A stretch of 64,000 bases of DNA from assembly GCA_963703145.1 (NCBI GenBank), contig OY969793.1, positions 496,001 to 560,000 of the forward strand, in the 5' to 3' direction. Position 1 is the first letter of the stretch. Each line of letters begins with the position of its first letter. Positions 54,507 through 63,795 of the stretch are shown piece after piece. Source of the stretch: Bog-756 sp963703145. GTDB lineage: Bacteria > Actinomycetota > Acidimicrobiia > Acidimicrobiales > RAAP-2. The notes beneath the pieces were generated by a model. That model did no database searches, was not told where the DNA came from, and saw only the letters and a program-made list of their open reading frames with translations. The position numbers and the translations under genes were made by a program.

Positions 54507-55826
54507 TCAGCGGACGGGCGACCCCGTCCGCTTGAGACGTCGCAGACGCTCGGCACCGAGCACCGCCAGGGTCTGGCGGGCGGTGGCGTCCCAGGTGAAG
54601 CGCGAGGCGTGGTCGAGGGCGCCCATACCCAGACGCTTGCGCAGCACCTCGTCGCTCAACACGCTGTCGAGGCTCTCGACCATGCCACTGGGCGTGTCGA
54701 ACAGCAGTCCCGACTCCCCATCGACCACGGCGTCCTCGTGACCACTGATCCTCGACGCCACTGCCGGTGTGCCACACGCGCCGGCCTCGGTGACGGTCAT
54801 GCCCCAACCCTCACGCAACGAACTGGATGCCACGACCCAGGCCGTCCGGTACAACCTGATCAACTCGTCCTGGTCGATGTGGCCCGGGAGCGAGATCCAC
54901 TCCTCGGCGTGGTGGGTGCGGATCAGGGTCTCGAGCATCGGGCGCTCGTACCCCTCGCCGGCGATAACGGCCCGGAGCTCGGGATGGCGCGGCTTCAACC
55001 TCACCAGGGCCTCGATCAGGAGCTCGAACTGCTTCACGGGCACCAGGCGGCCCACCGCCACCACCAGAGGCACCTCGGAGCGGCTGCCCGATGCTGAGAA
55101 GTGGGGCTCGACGCCCGGCGGCACCACGGTGATATTGGAGGCCGAAAGCCCCAGTCGCTCCACGATCTCGGCCTTGGACGAGTTGGACAGGGTCACGATG
55201 CGGCTCCGTCGGTAGACCGGGGGAGCGGCGCGGTGCTCGAAGACGTAGCCCAGCTCGGCCAGCCCTTTGGGCAGCACCATCTTCCACATCTCGGCGTGGA
55301 CGTGGTGGAGGAAGACGATCCTCGGGCACCGGGCCCACAGCGGGGAGAGGAAGGGCATCCCGTTCCAGATCTCGACCAGTCCGTCACCGCGGCCGAGGTG
55401 ACCGATCAAGCCCGAGATCATGGTGCGGGGGAAGATGTCGTACCGGCCGACCCGTCGGGTCACCATGTAGCCCTCGCGACGCATGAATGGGTAACCGTCC
55501 TCGACCGACGACGTGGTCATGTTGACGGTGATGCCGGCATGTGACCATGCCGAGAGGATCCGATGGGCGTGCAGCTCGGACCCGCCGGCCTCGGGATCGT
55601 CGAAGTCCCTCCAGGCCACCACGTCGATGTGGTGCAGCCCCGCATACTCGGCGATCTCCTCGAGTGACAGGGTGGCGAACGGCGCCAGCTCTGGAGCGTC
55701 GAAGGCCGGCGGCTGGGCCGGTCGGACGGCTGGGGCCACGGAGTCGTGGGTGACCAGGTCGTCCCAGGCCGGATCCGGGGCCTTGGGCGGGGTCATCGTC
55801 TCATCGTGATCGGAAACACGCTCCAT
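54507..55826 (-). CDS. Glycosyltransferase family 4 protein
   Basis: 439 residues. After a variable N-terminus, HHIDVVAWRDFDDPEAGGSE opens the acceptor domain with the Gly-Gly-Ser-Glu loop that recurs in actinobacterial GT4 enzymes. FPRTMISGLIGHLGRGDGLV and IVFLHHVHAEMWKMVLP follow. The donor domain has VVAVGRLVPVKQFELLIEAL, EEWISLPGHIDQDELIRLYR and LREGWGMTVTEAGACGTPAV with the E-x7-E pair. The donor is not predictable. It is convergent with the membrane protein at 52389 (gap 21 bases) and divergent from aftD-like 56097. Confidence 0.85.
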   Translation of the reverse strand: MERVSDHDETMTPPKAPDPAWDDLVTHDSVAPAVRPAQPPAFDAPELAPFATLSLEEIAEYAGLHHIDVVAWRDFDDPEAGGSELHAHRILSAWSHAGITVNMTTSSVEDGYPFMRREGYMVTRRVGRYDIFPRTMISGLIGHLGRGDGLVEIWNGMPFLSPLWARCPRIVFLHHVHAEMWKMVLPKGLAELGYVFEHRAAPPVYRRSRIVTLSNSSKAEIVERLGLSASNITVVPPGVEPHFSASGSRSEVPLVVAVGRLVPVKQFELLIEALVRLKPRHPELRAVIAGEGYERPMLETLIRTHHAEEWISLPGHIDQDELIRLYRTAWVVASSSLREGWGMTVTEAGACGTPAVASRISGHEDAVVDGESGLLFDTPSGMVESLDSVLSDEVLRKRLGMGALDHASRFTWDATARQTLAVLGAERLRRLKRTGSPVR

Positions 55827-56096
55827 CCCAAATCCCCCCAGCGCTGACGACCAACCGGCCCACCCTCAAGGCGCACATACTAGTCCGGACCTGGGAGGGG
55901 ACGCCTCTTTCCGGGGTTCGGACGGCGTTCGCGACCCCGGGGCGGACCTGTGCTCGTGTCCCCGCCCGTGCTGGCACGCCAGGGTTGGGCGGGTTCGGGT
56001 GGACTCAGCCACGGTTTTCCCTGATCGGGGCCGCTATCGGCCCGATGGCGGTCGATGCCGTTCCGCCGGCCGCCGTGTCTAAGCTGACCGCTACCC

Positions 56097-59000
56097 ATGG
56101 CCGATCCGTCCCGTTCTTCCCGCGCGCCAGCTGAGCCCGAACCGGCGCTCGGCGACGACGACGGGCAGTTGTACCGGGCCCCCTCGAGGCGGCGCTCGGT
56201 CCTCGAGTACGGCGTCTTCGCGCTCTTGGCCTTCATCCCCATGCTCGCCACGCAGCCCGGAACGGTGAGTGACGACACCAAGACCTACCTCTATCTGGAT
56301 CCGGGGCGCTACCTGCGCCAATCGGTCTCCCTGTGGGACCCCAACGTCGCCCTCGGGACGGTCACCCACGAGAACATCGGGTACCTGCTCCCGATGGGAC
56401 CCTTCTACTGGGTGCTGGCCGAGCTCCATGTCCCACTGTGGGTGGCCCAACGCCTGTGGCTCGGGACCATTCTCTTCGCCGCCGGCGCCGGCATGCTCTA
56501 TCTGTGCCGGACCATCCGGCTGTCGGGTGCCGGCTGTTTCGTCGCGTCGCTGGCCTTCATGTTCACCCCGTACGTGCTGCAGTACTCGGGGAGGATCTCG
56601 GTCATCTTGCTCCCGTGGTCGGGGCTGCCCTGGATGCTGGCGTTCGTCATCCTGGCCTTGCGACGAGGTGGGTGGAAGTACCCCGCGCTCTTCGCCCTGG
56701 TAGTGGCCCTGGTGAGCGGGATCAACGCCAGTTCCATCCTCTACGTGGGTATTGGCCCGGCACTGTGGCTTCCTTTCGCCGTGTTCGTGCTGCGGGAGCG
56801 CACGTTGCGCCAGGCCTGGGGGGTGGCCTGGAGGATCGCCCTCCTCTCGGCGCTGGCCTCGTTGTGGTGGGTGGTGGGCCTCCAGGTGGAGGCGGCCTAC
56901 GGCGTCAACATCCTGAAGTACACCGAGACCCTCCTGTCCACCAGCTCGAGCTCCTCACCGCTCGAGGTGCTGCGTGGCCTCGGATACTGGTTCTTCTACG
57001 GGCGATCGGACCAGACCGGCAACTGGGCCCAGGCGGCCGTGGCCTACACCCAGCAGATCTGGCTGCTGGCCGCCACCTTCGCCGTACCGGTGCTGGCCTT
57101 GTTGGCGGCGGCCCTCGTGAAGTGGCGCCGGCGGGCCTTCTTCGCCCTGCTGGTGGTGGTGGGGATGGTCCTGGCCGTCGGGGCCAACCCGTACTACCAC
57201 CCGACTGGGGTCTCCAATCTGATCAAGGCCTTCATGTCCGACACCACGGCGGGGCTGGCCCTGCGCTCCACCGACCGGGCCTCCCCGCTCATCTTGTTGG
57301 GCCTGGCCGTGCTGTTGGGGGCCGGCGTCAATGTGGCCATCCGCCGACTCGGCCGGTATGGCGTGGCCATCGCGGCCTTCGCCGTGGCCGCCGTCGCCGG
57401 GGCGTCGGCCCCACTGTGGACCGGTGCCACCGTGGTCAACGGCCTCACCCAGCCGGCCGCGCCACCCACCTACGTCCAGCAGGCCGCCGACCATCTCAAC
57501 GCCACCCACCCCGGCACCCGGGTGTACGCCCTGCCCGGCAACAACTTCGCCGCCTATACCTGGGGCGACACTATCGACACCGTGTACCCCGGCCTGCTCA
57601 CCCGACCCTTCGTGACCCACGAGCAGCAGACCATGGGTTCCCTGCCGACGGCCGACCTGCTGGAGGCGGTCGACGCACCGCTCCAGGAGGGGACCCTCGA
57701 CCCGGCCACCATCGGGCCGATGGCCTCGCTGATGAGTGCGGGTGACGTCCTGGTCCAGTACGACCAGGCGTATTCGACCTACAACACCCCTAACCCGGCC
57801 CAGATCGCCCAGGACCTGACGCCCACCCCGGCCGGGCTCAGCCACCCGGTCTCCTTCGGGGCGCCACGCCCCAACATCTCGTCGGTGCCCCACTTCGACG
57901 AGCAGTCCCTGGCCCGGCCGTCCAACCCGACCCCGACCGCCCCGCTCGTCTCCTACACCGTGAACAATCCCCGGCCCATCGTCCGGGCCGAGTCGCTGAA
58001 GGCACCACTGATCGTGTCCGGCGACTCGCCCGGCCTGGTCGATGCCGCCGCTACCGGTCTGCTGGCCGGCAACCCCACCATCTTCTACTCGGGCACCCTG
58101 GACAGCGCCCGCAAGCGGATACGTGCCGCGGTCGTCAAGCCGGGGGCCAACCTGGTCGTGACCGACACCAACCGCAAGCAGGGGTTCCGGTGGAACGGGA
58201 TCCAGGACAACCGGGGCTACACCGAGACGGCGTCCGAAGGTGCGGCCACCGCAGGCCTGATCGCCGACCCGTTCAACTCACCGCTGGACCTGTTCCCGAC
58301 GGCCCCGGCCGACGCCCAGAGCACCACCACGTTCAACGGCATCTCGTGGGTCGATGCCTCGAGTTACGGCACCCCCACGCAGTACTTCAACGACGAACGG
58401 GCTGCCGCCGCCCTCGACGGCAACCTTCAGACGGCGTGGGCCGACTCGCTGTTCCCCACCGGGCAGTGGTGGAGCGTCAACTTCACCAAGCCCCGGACCA
58501 TCGACTCGGTCAACTTGGTCCAGCTCCGGCTGGCCCAGCCGCGCCAGGTCATCACCAAGGTCACGCTGACCTTCGACTACCAACAGCCCGTCACCGTCGA
58601 CCTCGGCCCAGCCTCGGAGACGGCGGCGGGTCAGACCATCCGGTTCTCGCCCCGGACCTTCACCAACCTTCGGATCACCATCGACGACTCGATCCAGACC
58701 AAGTACCACGTGGCCGCGGGCTACCAGAACCTGGTCGGATTCGCCGAGGTGCGCCTTCCCGGGGTACAAGCCGACGAGACCGTCGCCATGCCCCAGGACC
58801 TGCTCCGGTCGGTGGGCCAGGGCTCGATAGCCGATCCCCTCACGCTCACCATGACCCGGCTGCGGGGATCCGGGGCGCCGCCGCGGCTCGATGCCGAACT
58901 CACCCTCGACCGGTCGTTCTGGCTGCCGACGGCACGAACGTTCACCCTCACCGGGCAGGCCCGGGTGGCCGTCGATGCCACTGACCAGACTGTCGATCAG

Positions 59001-60698
59001 GTGGTCGGTCGCTCCGGTGGGCCGACCGCGGGCGTGGTCGCCACCTCGAGCAGCCGGGTGGCCGGCGTGGTGGCGGCGACGGCCAGTGCCACGATCGACG
59101 GCGATCCCTCCACCCTGTGGGAGCCAGGGTTCGGGGTGACCGAACAGGCCGGCCAGTGGCTGCAGTACTCGCTGGCCCAGCCCGTCACCTTCGATGCTCT
59201 GGACCTCCAGATCGCCGCCGACGGACGACACTCGGTGCCCACCGCCATCACCGTCTCGGCGGGTGGGGACGCAGAGCGGGTCACCCTCCCGACCATCGCC
59301 GACAGCCGGGTGGCCGGATCGGTGGTGTCGGTGCCGGTGGCGCTGGCTCATCCCCTCACCGGCCAGACCGTCCGCCTCACCGTGGATTCGGTCCGCTTCG
59401 AGGACACCCGGGACTACTACGCCCAGTCGGCGCGGGCCCTGCCCATCGGCATCGCAGAGGTCGGCATCAGCGGGGTGGCCGCACCACCCCTGCCAGTCGA
59501 CGTGCCGTCCACGTGCCGCAACGACCTGTTGTCGGTGGACGGCAACCCGGTGTGGGTCTCGGTGCACGGCACCACAGCTGTGGCCCTGGCCCGCCAGCCC
59601 TTGGCGGTCAACCTCTGCGGGCCCGACGCCGGCGGCCTGGCCCTGACACCGGGCAACCACACCCTGGCGTCGACGTGGGGCGGGACGGTCGGGTTGGATC
59701 TCGACCAGCTGGCCCTGGCGTCCGCGGCCGGTGGCGGCCCGGCCACCCTCACGGCCGACGGCCAGGTGCCGGCGCCGGTGACCGGCGCGTCGCCGATCGT
59801 CACCGTCGACCGTCAGACGTCGACCACCATGCGACTCGCCGTGACCCACGTGACCTCGGGGTCGGGGCCGTTCATGCTGGTACTGGGTCAAAGCATCAAT
59901 GCCGGGTGGCAGGCCAGCATTGGTTCCCACAACCTCGGCCAGCCGGTCCTGGTCGACGGCTTCGCCAACGGCTGGCTGGTCAACCCCGCCGTCCTGGCCG
60001 GGTCGGTCCACAACGGTGTGCTGACCGTCAACCTCGTGTGGGCCCCCCAGGGTCGAGTGAACATCGCCCTGGTCATCTCGGCGCTCACCATCGTGGCCTG
60101 CCTGGTGCTGGCCTACCTGCCGCGTCGCCGGCGCTCCAAGGTCGGCACTGACGATGCCGAGGAGGCGGGCGCCGAGCCGTGGGACACCGAGCCGTCGGAC
60201 CAGCCCGACCTGGTGCCGGTGTTCCCGTCCGGGGAGGTGGCAACGGCGTGGCCGTCAGCGATAGGCATCGCCGCGGTTGTCGGCGTCATCGCTGGATTCA
60301 TCGCCCCACCGGTGACCGGCCTGGTGGTCGGGGTGGCCACCCTCGTCGTGCTGCGCCGCCCTCGCCTCCGCCTGCTGCTGGGGCTGGTGGCCGCGGGGTG
60401 CGTCCTAGCCGCCGGGATCTACGTCATCGCCCGCCAGGTCCTGGACCAGGAGCCGGCCAACGGCGGGTGGCCCGGGCTGTTCGGCATCGCCAGCGCGCTG
60501 ACCTGGGCTGGGATCATGTTCTTGATGGCCGATGCCACGCTCGAGATCATCGAGCGCTGGAAGGCCAACCGCCGTCGGCGCGGCACTCCGCCGGACGACG
60601 GGAACGATGCGGGTGGGATAACTGACGCCGTTGGCGGACGTGTCGCCGACGTGGGGACGGGCCCAGAACATGTTGGAGTAGGTCGACCCGACGGTTGA
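56097..60698 (+). CDS. AftD-like alpha-(1->3)-arabinofuranosyltransferase
   Basis: 1533 residues, the length and layout of AftD (DUF3367). There is an N-terminal GT-C membrane domain with FALLAFIPMLATQPGTVSDD (catalytic-loop Asp-Asp), TKTYLYLDPGRYLRQS, LWDPNVALGTVTHENIGYLLP and LPWSGLPWMLAF. A long outside region follows with several carbohydrate-binding-like discoidin repeats (AALDGNLQTAWADSLFPTGQ, TIDGDPSTLWEPGFGVTEQAG, LQYSLAQPVTFDALDLQIA). Three further helices and a cytoplasmic tail end the protein. AftD adds arabinofuranose to arabinogalactan from decaprenyl-phospho-arabinose in mycobacteria and relatives. Here it may build a related surface arabinan; the linkage is inferred. The frame is uninterrupted over 4.6 kb, which shows that this part of the sequence is accurate. 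Confidence 0.85.
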   Translation: MADPSRSSRAPAEPEPALGDDDGQLYRAPSRRRSVLEYGVFALLAFIPMLATQPGTVSDDTKTYLYLDPGRYLRQSVSLWDPNVALGTVTHENIGYLLPMGPFYWVLAELHVPLWVAQRLWLGTILFAAGAGMLYLCRTIRLSGAGCFVASLAFMFTPYVLQYSGRISVILLPWSGLPWMLAFVILALRRGGWKYPALFALVVALVSGINASSILYVGIGPALWLPFAVFVLRERTLRQAWGVAWRIALLSALASLWWVVGLQVEAAYGVNILKYTETLLSTSSSSSPLEVLRGLGYWFFYGRSDQTGNWAQAAVAYTQQIWLLAATFAVPVLALLAAALVKWRRRAFFALLVVVGMVLAVGANPYYHPTGVSNLIKAFMSDTTAGLALRSTDRASPLILLGLAVLLGAGVNVAIRRLGRYGVAIAAFAVAAVAGASAPLWTGATVVNGLTQPAAPPTYVQQAADHLNATHPGTRVYALPGNNFAAYTWGDTIDTVYPGLLTRPFVTHEQQTMGSLPTADLLEAVDAPLQEGTLDPATIGPMASLMSAGDVLVQYDQAYSTYNTPNPAQIAQDLTPTPAGLSHPVSFGAPRPNISSVPHFDEQSLARPSNPTPTAPLVSYTVNNPRPIVRAESLKAPLIVSGDSPGLVDAAATGLLAGNPTIFYSGTLDSARKRIRAAVVKPGANLVVTDTNRKQGFRWNGIQDNRGYTETASEGAATAGLIADPFNSPLDLFPTAPADAQSTTTFNGISWVDASSYGTPTQYFNDERAAAALDGNLQTAWADSLFPTGQWWSVNFTKPRTIDSVNLVQLRLAQPRQVITKVTLTFDYQQPVTVDLGPASETAAGQTIRFSPRTFTNLRITIDDSIQTKYHVAAGYQNLVGFAEVRLPGVQADETVAMPQDLLRSVGQGSIADPLTLTMTRLRGSGAPPRLDAELTLDRSFWLPTARTFTLTGQARVAVDATDQTVDQVVGRSGGPTAGVVATSSSRVAGVVAATASATIDGDPSTLWEPGFGVTEQAGQWLQYSLAQPVTFDALDLQIAADGRHSVPTAITVSAGGDAERVTLPTIADSRVAGSVVSVPVALAHPLTGQTVRLTVDSVRFEDTRDYYAQSARALPIGIAEVGISGVAAPPLPVDVPSTCRNDLLSVDGNPVWVSVHGTTAVALARQPLAVNLCGPDAGGLALTPGNHTLASTWGGTVGLDLDQLALASAAGGGPATLTADGQVPAPVTGASPIVTVDRQTSTTMRLAVTHVTSGSGPFMLVLGQSINAGWQASIGSHNLGQPVLVDGFANGWLVNPAVLAGSVHNGVLTVNLVWAPQGRVNIALVISALTIVACLVLAYLPRRRRSKVGTDDAEEAGAEPWDTEPSDQPDLVPVFPSGEVATAWPSAIGIAAVVGVIAGFIAPPVTGLVVGVATLVVLRRPRLRLLLGLVAAGCVLAAGIYVIARQVLDQEPANGGWPGLFGIASALTWAGIMFLMADATLEIIERWKANRRRRGTPPDDGNDAGGITDAVGGRVADVGTGPEHVGVGRPDG

Positions 60699-60726
60699 TC
60701 GATGGGTGTCGAGCGACAGACCCGAC

Positions 60727-60749
60727 GGTCGGTCCGCTCAGGACCGACC
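60727..60749. terminator. Perfect hairpin between convergent genes
   Basis: GGTCGGTCC-GCTCA-GGACCGACC is a nine-base-pair perfect stem with a five-base loop, 28 bases after the aftD-like stop. It covers the stop codon of the opposite nucleotidyltransferase gene and may end both transcripts. Confidence 0.6.
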
Positions 60750-61665
60750 CTGCCAGAGCGAGGCGGGTCGGGTGCCCCAGGCCACCTGGCGGGCCAGTTC
60801 GTCGGTCACGATGGGGAGATCGGCGGCGTGGGTCACGCCGACCACCGTGGCGTCGGTGGGGATGACCCGGACCGGCAGACCGACGCCGTCGGCCACCATG
60901 GAGGCCACCACCTCGGGCAGCAGCACCTCCGCCTTGGGCAGGGTGGCACCGGCTGCCACCTCGGCCACCAGACGGTCCTCGTCGAGGCCGGACGCCGCCA
61001 TGGCCGGCTCGAACGTGTCCCAGATGGCCGGCTGGAACCCCCACAGGTTGACCGACGCCGGCAATGACCCGTCGAGCTCGGCGGGCTCGACGCCGTCCTC
61101 GGAGCGGAAGGTGATCCCGTCGGGCTGGCGGGTCACCGTGCGCCGCTCGGCCAGGCCGACCAGCAGGCCGTGCTCGTCCACCTGGCAGATGCCCCGGGTG
61201 ACCGGGTCGTCGGTGGCAACGGTGGAAGCGAGTGCGTAGCCGACCAGGGCGTGCTCCCCGGCCGCCGGTGGTGAGGTGGTGGGCCAGGAGGCCCATGGCC
61301 ACCTCGCCGTAGACGTCGTCGGCGTTGGCCACGGCGAAGGACCGGTCGGAGCCGAGGACGTTCCGGGCGGCCAGCACGGCGTGGACGGTCCCGAGGGGCA
61401 GTCGCTGTTCGGCGAAGGCCACCTCGACCGAGGTGGGCCAGCACTGCTCGACGTGGTACCGGATGGCTGGGCCGGTCTCGGGGTGCAGGACCAGGACGAT
61501 CTGGCCGAACCCAGCCGCCACCGCGTCACTCACCAGGAGGTCGATGACCGCTTCGCCGTTGGTCCCGATCGGCGCCAGCGGCTTGCAGCCGCCGTACCGG
61601 CGCGCCATCCCCGCCGCCAGGACCACCAGGGACGGCGGTGAGCCGGGCACCACCGGCGGGCTCAC
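60738..61665 (-). CDS. Nucleotidyltransferase (sugar-phosphate NTP transferase family), one frameshift
   Basis: LVVLAAGMARRYGGCKPLAPIG at the N-terminus is the G-x-G-x-R...K nucleotide-binding start of sugar-1-phosphate NTP transferases. QRLPLGTVHAVLAARNVLGS and SFAVANADDVYGEVAMGLL (the Asp that binds metal) follow. After a shift near 61260 the rest reads HALVGYALASTVATDDPVTRG, GLLVGLAERRTVTRQPDG and SVNLWGFQPAIWDTFEPAMA. Some family members activate choline or other non-sugar phosphates, so the substrate is open. The GTG start at 61665 overlaps the FabH-like stop by GTGA, linking it to the synthase operon. Confidence 0.7.
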
Positions 61666-62597
61666 CCGCCCCAGCGCAACACGGCACTGGCCCACGTCAT
61701 GCCACCGCCGAAGCCGGTCAACAGGACGTGGTCGCCCTCGTGTAGCCGGCCCGTCTCGAGGGCGTCCACCAGGGCGAGGGGAATGGAGGCCGACGACGTG
61801 TTGCCGTAGCGGTCGATGACCACCACCGCCTTCTCCTCGGGGATGCCCAGACGCTGGCAGGCGGCGTTGATGATCCGCAGGTTGGCCTGATGGGGGACCA
61901 TCAGGTCGATGTCGGCCGTGGTCAGCCCGGCCTCGGCGATGGCCTGTTCGGCCGATTCCACCACCACGCGGACGGCTTTGCGGAAGATCTCCTTGCCGTC
62001 CATGTAGAGGAACCCGCCGTGGTCGCACTTGAGCAGATGGCGCAGCGAGCCGTCAGCACCGAGCTTGTAGGAGAGGAGCTGGCCTGGGCCGTCGACCGCC
62101 TCGAGCACCACCGCACCGGCGCCGTCACCGACGAGTACGGCGACCGAGCGGTCGTCCCAGTCGGTGATCTTGCTCAGCGTCTCGGACCCGATGACCAACA
62201 GGCGCTCGGCCCCGATAGCCAGCATCCCGTGGCCCACAGCCAGCGCGTAGACGAACCCCGAGCAGGCGGCGTTGACGTCGAAGGCACCGCCGATGACCCC
62301 GATCCCGTCCTGCACGGTCGCCGATGTGCCCGGGACGATCTGATCCGGTGTGGTGGTGGCCAGGATCACGGCATCGATCTCGTCGGGCCGCCGCCCCGCT
62401 TTGGCCAGGGCGGCCAGACCCGCCTCGATGGCCAGCTGGGAGGTGGTCCCGCCGATGCGGCGCTCGCGGATCCCGGTGCGCTCCTGGATCCAGGCGTCGT
62501 TGGTGTCCATGGTGACCGACAGGTCGTCGTTGGTGACCACCTTGTCGGGCACCGAGATGCCCCAGCCGGTGATGATCCCTCCGCGTTGGGTGATCAC
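61662..62597 (-). CDS. 3-oxoacyl-ACP synthase III family protein (FabH-like)
   Basis: 311 residues with a complete KAS III triad: Cys112 in DVNAACSGFVYALA, His236 in MVPHQANLRIINAAC, Asn266 in IDRYGNTSSASIPLAL. ITGWGISVPDKVVTNDDL, DAWIQERTGIRERRI and SDTLSKITDWDDRSVAVLVG-like sequence also match. FabH condenses an acyl-CoA with malonyl-ACP to start fatty acids, but many relatives make special acyl groups. It starts at GTG 62597, three bases after the thiolase stop, and overlaps a nucleotidyltransferase start, an unusual combination. It may be a housekeeping fabH or part of a dedicated lipid pathway. Confidence 0.85.
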   Translation of the reverse strand: MITQRGGIITGWGISVPDKVVTNDDLSVTMDTNDAWIQERTGIRERRIGGTTSQLAIEAGLAALAKAGRRPDEIDAVILATTTPDQIVPGTSATVQDGIGVIGGAFDVNAACSGFVYALAVGHGMLAIGAERLLVIGSETLSKITDWDDRSVAVLVGDGAGAVVLEAVDGPGQLLSYKLGADGSLRHLLKCDHGGFLYMDGKEIFRKAVRVVVESAEQAIAEAGLTTADIDLMVPHQANLRIINAACQRLGIPEEKAVVVIDRYGNTSSASIPLALVDALETGRLHEGDHVLLTGFGGGMTWASAVLRWGG

Positions 62598-62600
62598 CGC

Positions 62601-63785
62601 TCAGCCCGCCTCGAGCACGTGGATCCCGATGAACCCTGCATCTGTTGTTCCCGCATGGCTCCCGATCATGCCACCGGTATTGACCGCCACACCCAATCGG
62701 GCGCCATCGACCTGTCGCTTGCCTGCCTGTTCCCGCAGCTGCGTGCACAGCTCGATCACCTGGGCGATGCCCGGTGGCGCCGAGCGGGTGTCCCCGGGCC
62801 ACCAGGCCGCCGCTGGGGTTGACAGTCAGTCCCGAGCCCCCGATGGAGGTGACGCCGGCCACGGTGGCCGGCCCGGCGTCACCGGGCTTGAAGAATCCCA
62901 GTGACTCCAGCGCGAACAGCTCCTCAGGGCTGGTGGCGTCGTGGAGCTCCACCACATCGACGTCCTCCGGGTCGATGCCCGAATCCTCCCAGGCGGCTGC
63001 GGCCGTCTCGCCCAGCCGCTCGTGGTAGTCGATGTCGCCGTTGCCCGACCGCACCGTGCTGGCCCGGATCCGCGGCGCTCCGGGGACAGGTGTCGTCGAG
63101 AGGACGACCGCTGCGGCACCGTCGGTGAACGACGAGCACATCAGCCGGGTCAGCGGGAAGACGATGGCCGGGGAGGCCAGCACCTCCTCCAGGGTCACCT
63201 CGGTCTGGAACTGGGCGTCGGGGTTGAGTGCGCCGTGGCGGCGGGCCTTGACGGCGGTGGCGGCGAACTGCTCGACGGTGGCACCTCGCTCCTCCATCAG
63301 GTCTGGTGGCCCAGCTCGGCGTTCAGGGCCATGAGCACCGAGCCCGACGGGTTCTCCCACTCGGCGTGGAGGTACTCGCGGTCGATCCTGGGCACCCCGT
63401 CCTCGATGCCGGCCAGTGTCTGGCCCCGGTCGCCGGTCCACATCTTCTCGACCCCGACCGCCAGGACCGTCCCGGTCCCGGCCAGCGAGGCCAGTGTGGC
63501 CAGGTGGAGGGCCGAGGATCCGCCGGCACAGGAGTTGTCCACGTTGATGATGCCGGCGTTGCGCAGGCCTGCCCGGCTCAAGAAGGTCTGGCCCCGCAGG
63601 CAGCCCTGATCGATGAGACGGCCGGCCGTGGCGTTGCCGAACACCACCAGGTTGACCTCGTCCGGTTCGACCTGAGCGTCGGCCAGCGCCTCGTTCACCA
63701 CCTGGAGCGACAGCTCGTCGGCGCTGCGGTCACGCCGGTTCATGGGGGTAAGGGCGGTGCCCACGATGTGTGCGGTGCGGTCCAT
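62601..63785 (-). CDS. Thiolase / acetyl-CoA acetyltransferase family protein (SCP2-like), frameshifted
   Basis: About 394 residues after two shifts, near 63300 and 62795. IVGTALTPMNRRDRSADELS, INVDNSCAGGSSALHLATL (nucleophile Cys86), LMCSSFTDGAAAVVLSTTP, VDVVELHDATSPEELFALE and SGGLVARGHPLGATG (GHP motif) match SCP2-type thiolases. The tail read after the second shift (IAQVIELCTQLREQAGKRQV, GVAVNTGGMIG) completes the fold and ends at TGA 62601. It probably cleaves or forms a beta-ketoacyl-CoA. It is in a run with the FabH-like synthase and an LLM oxidoreductase. Confidence 0.8.
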
Positions 63786-63795
63786 GGTCTCCTCG

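Noticed and set aside
58278..60011. A 577-codon open frame on the minus strand
   Set aside because: It lies wholly opposite the AftD-like gene, has the typical GC-rich shadow composition and shows no motif.
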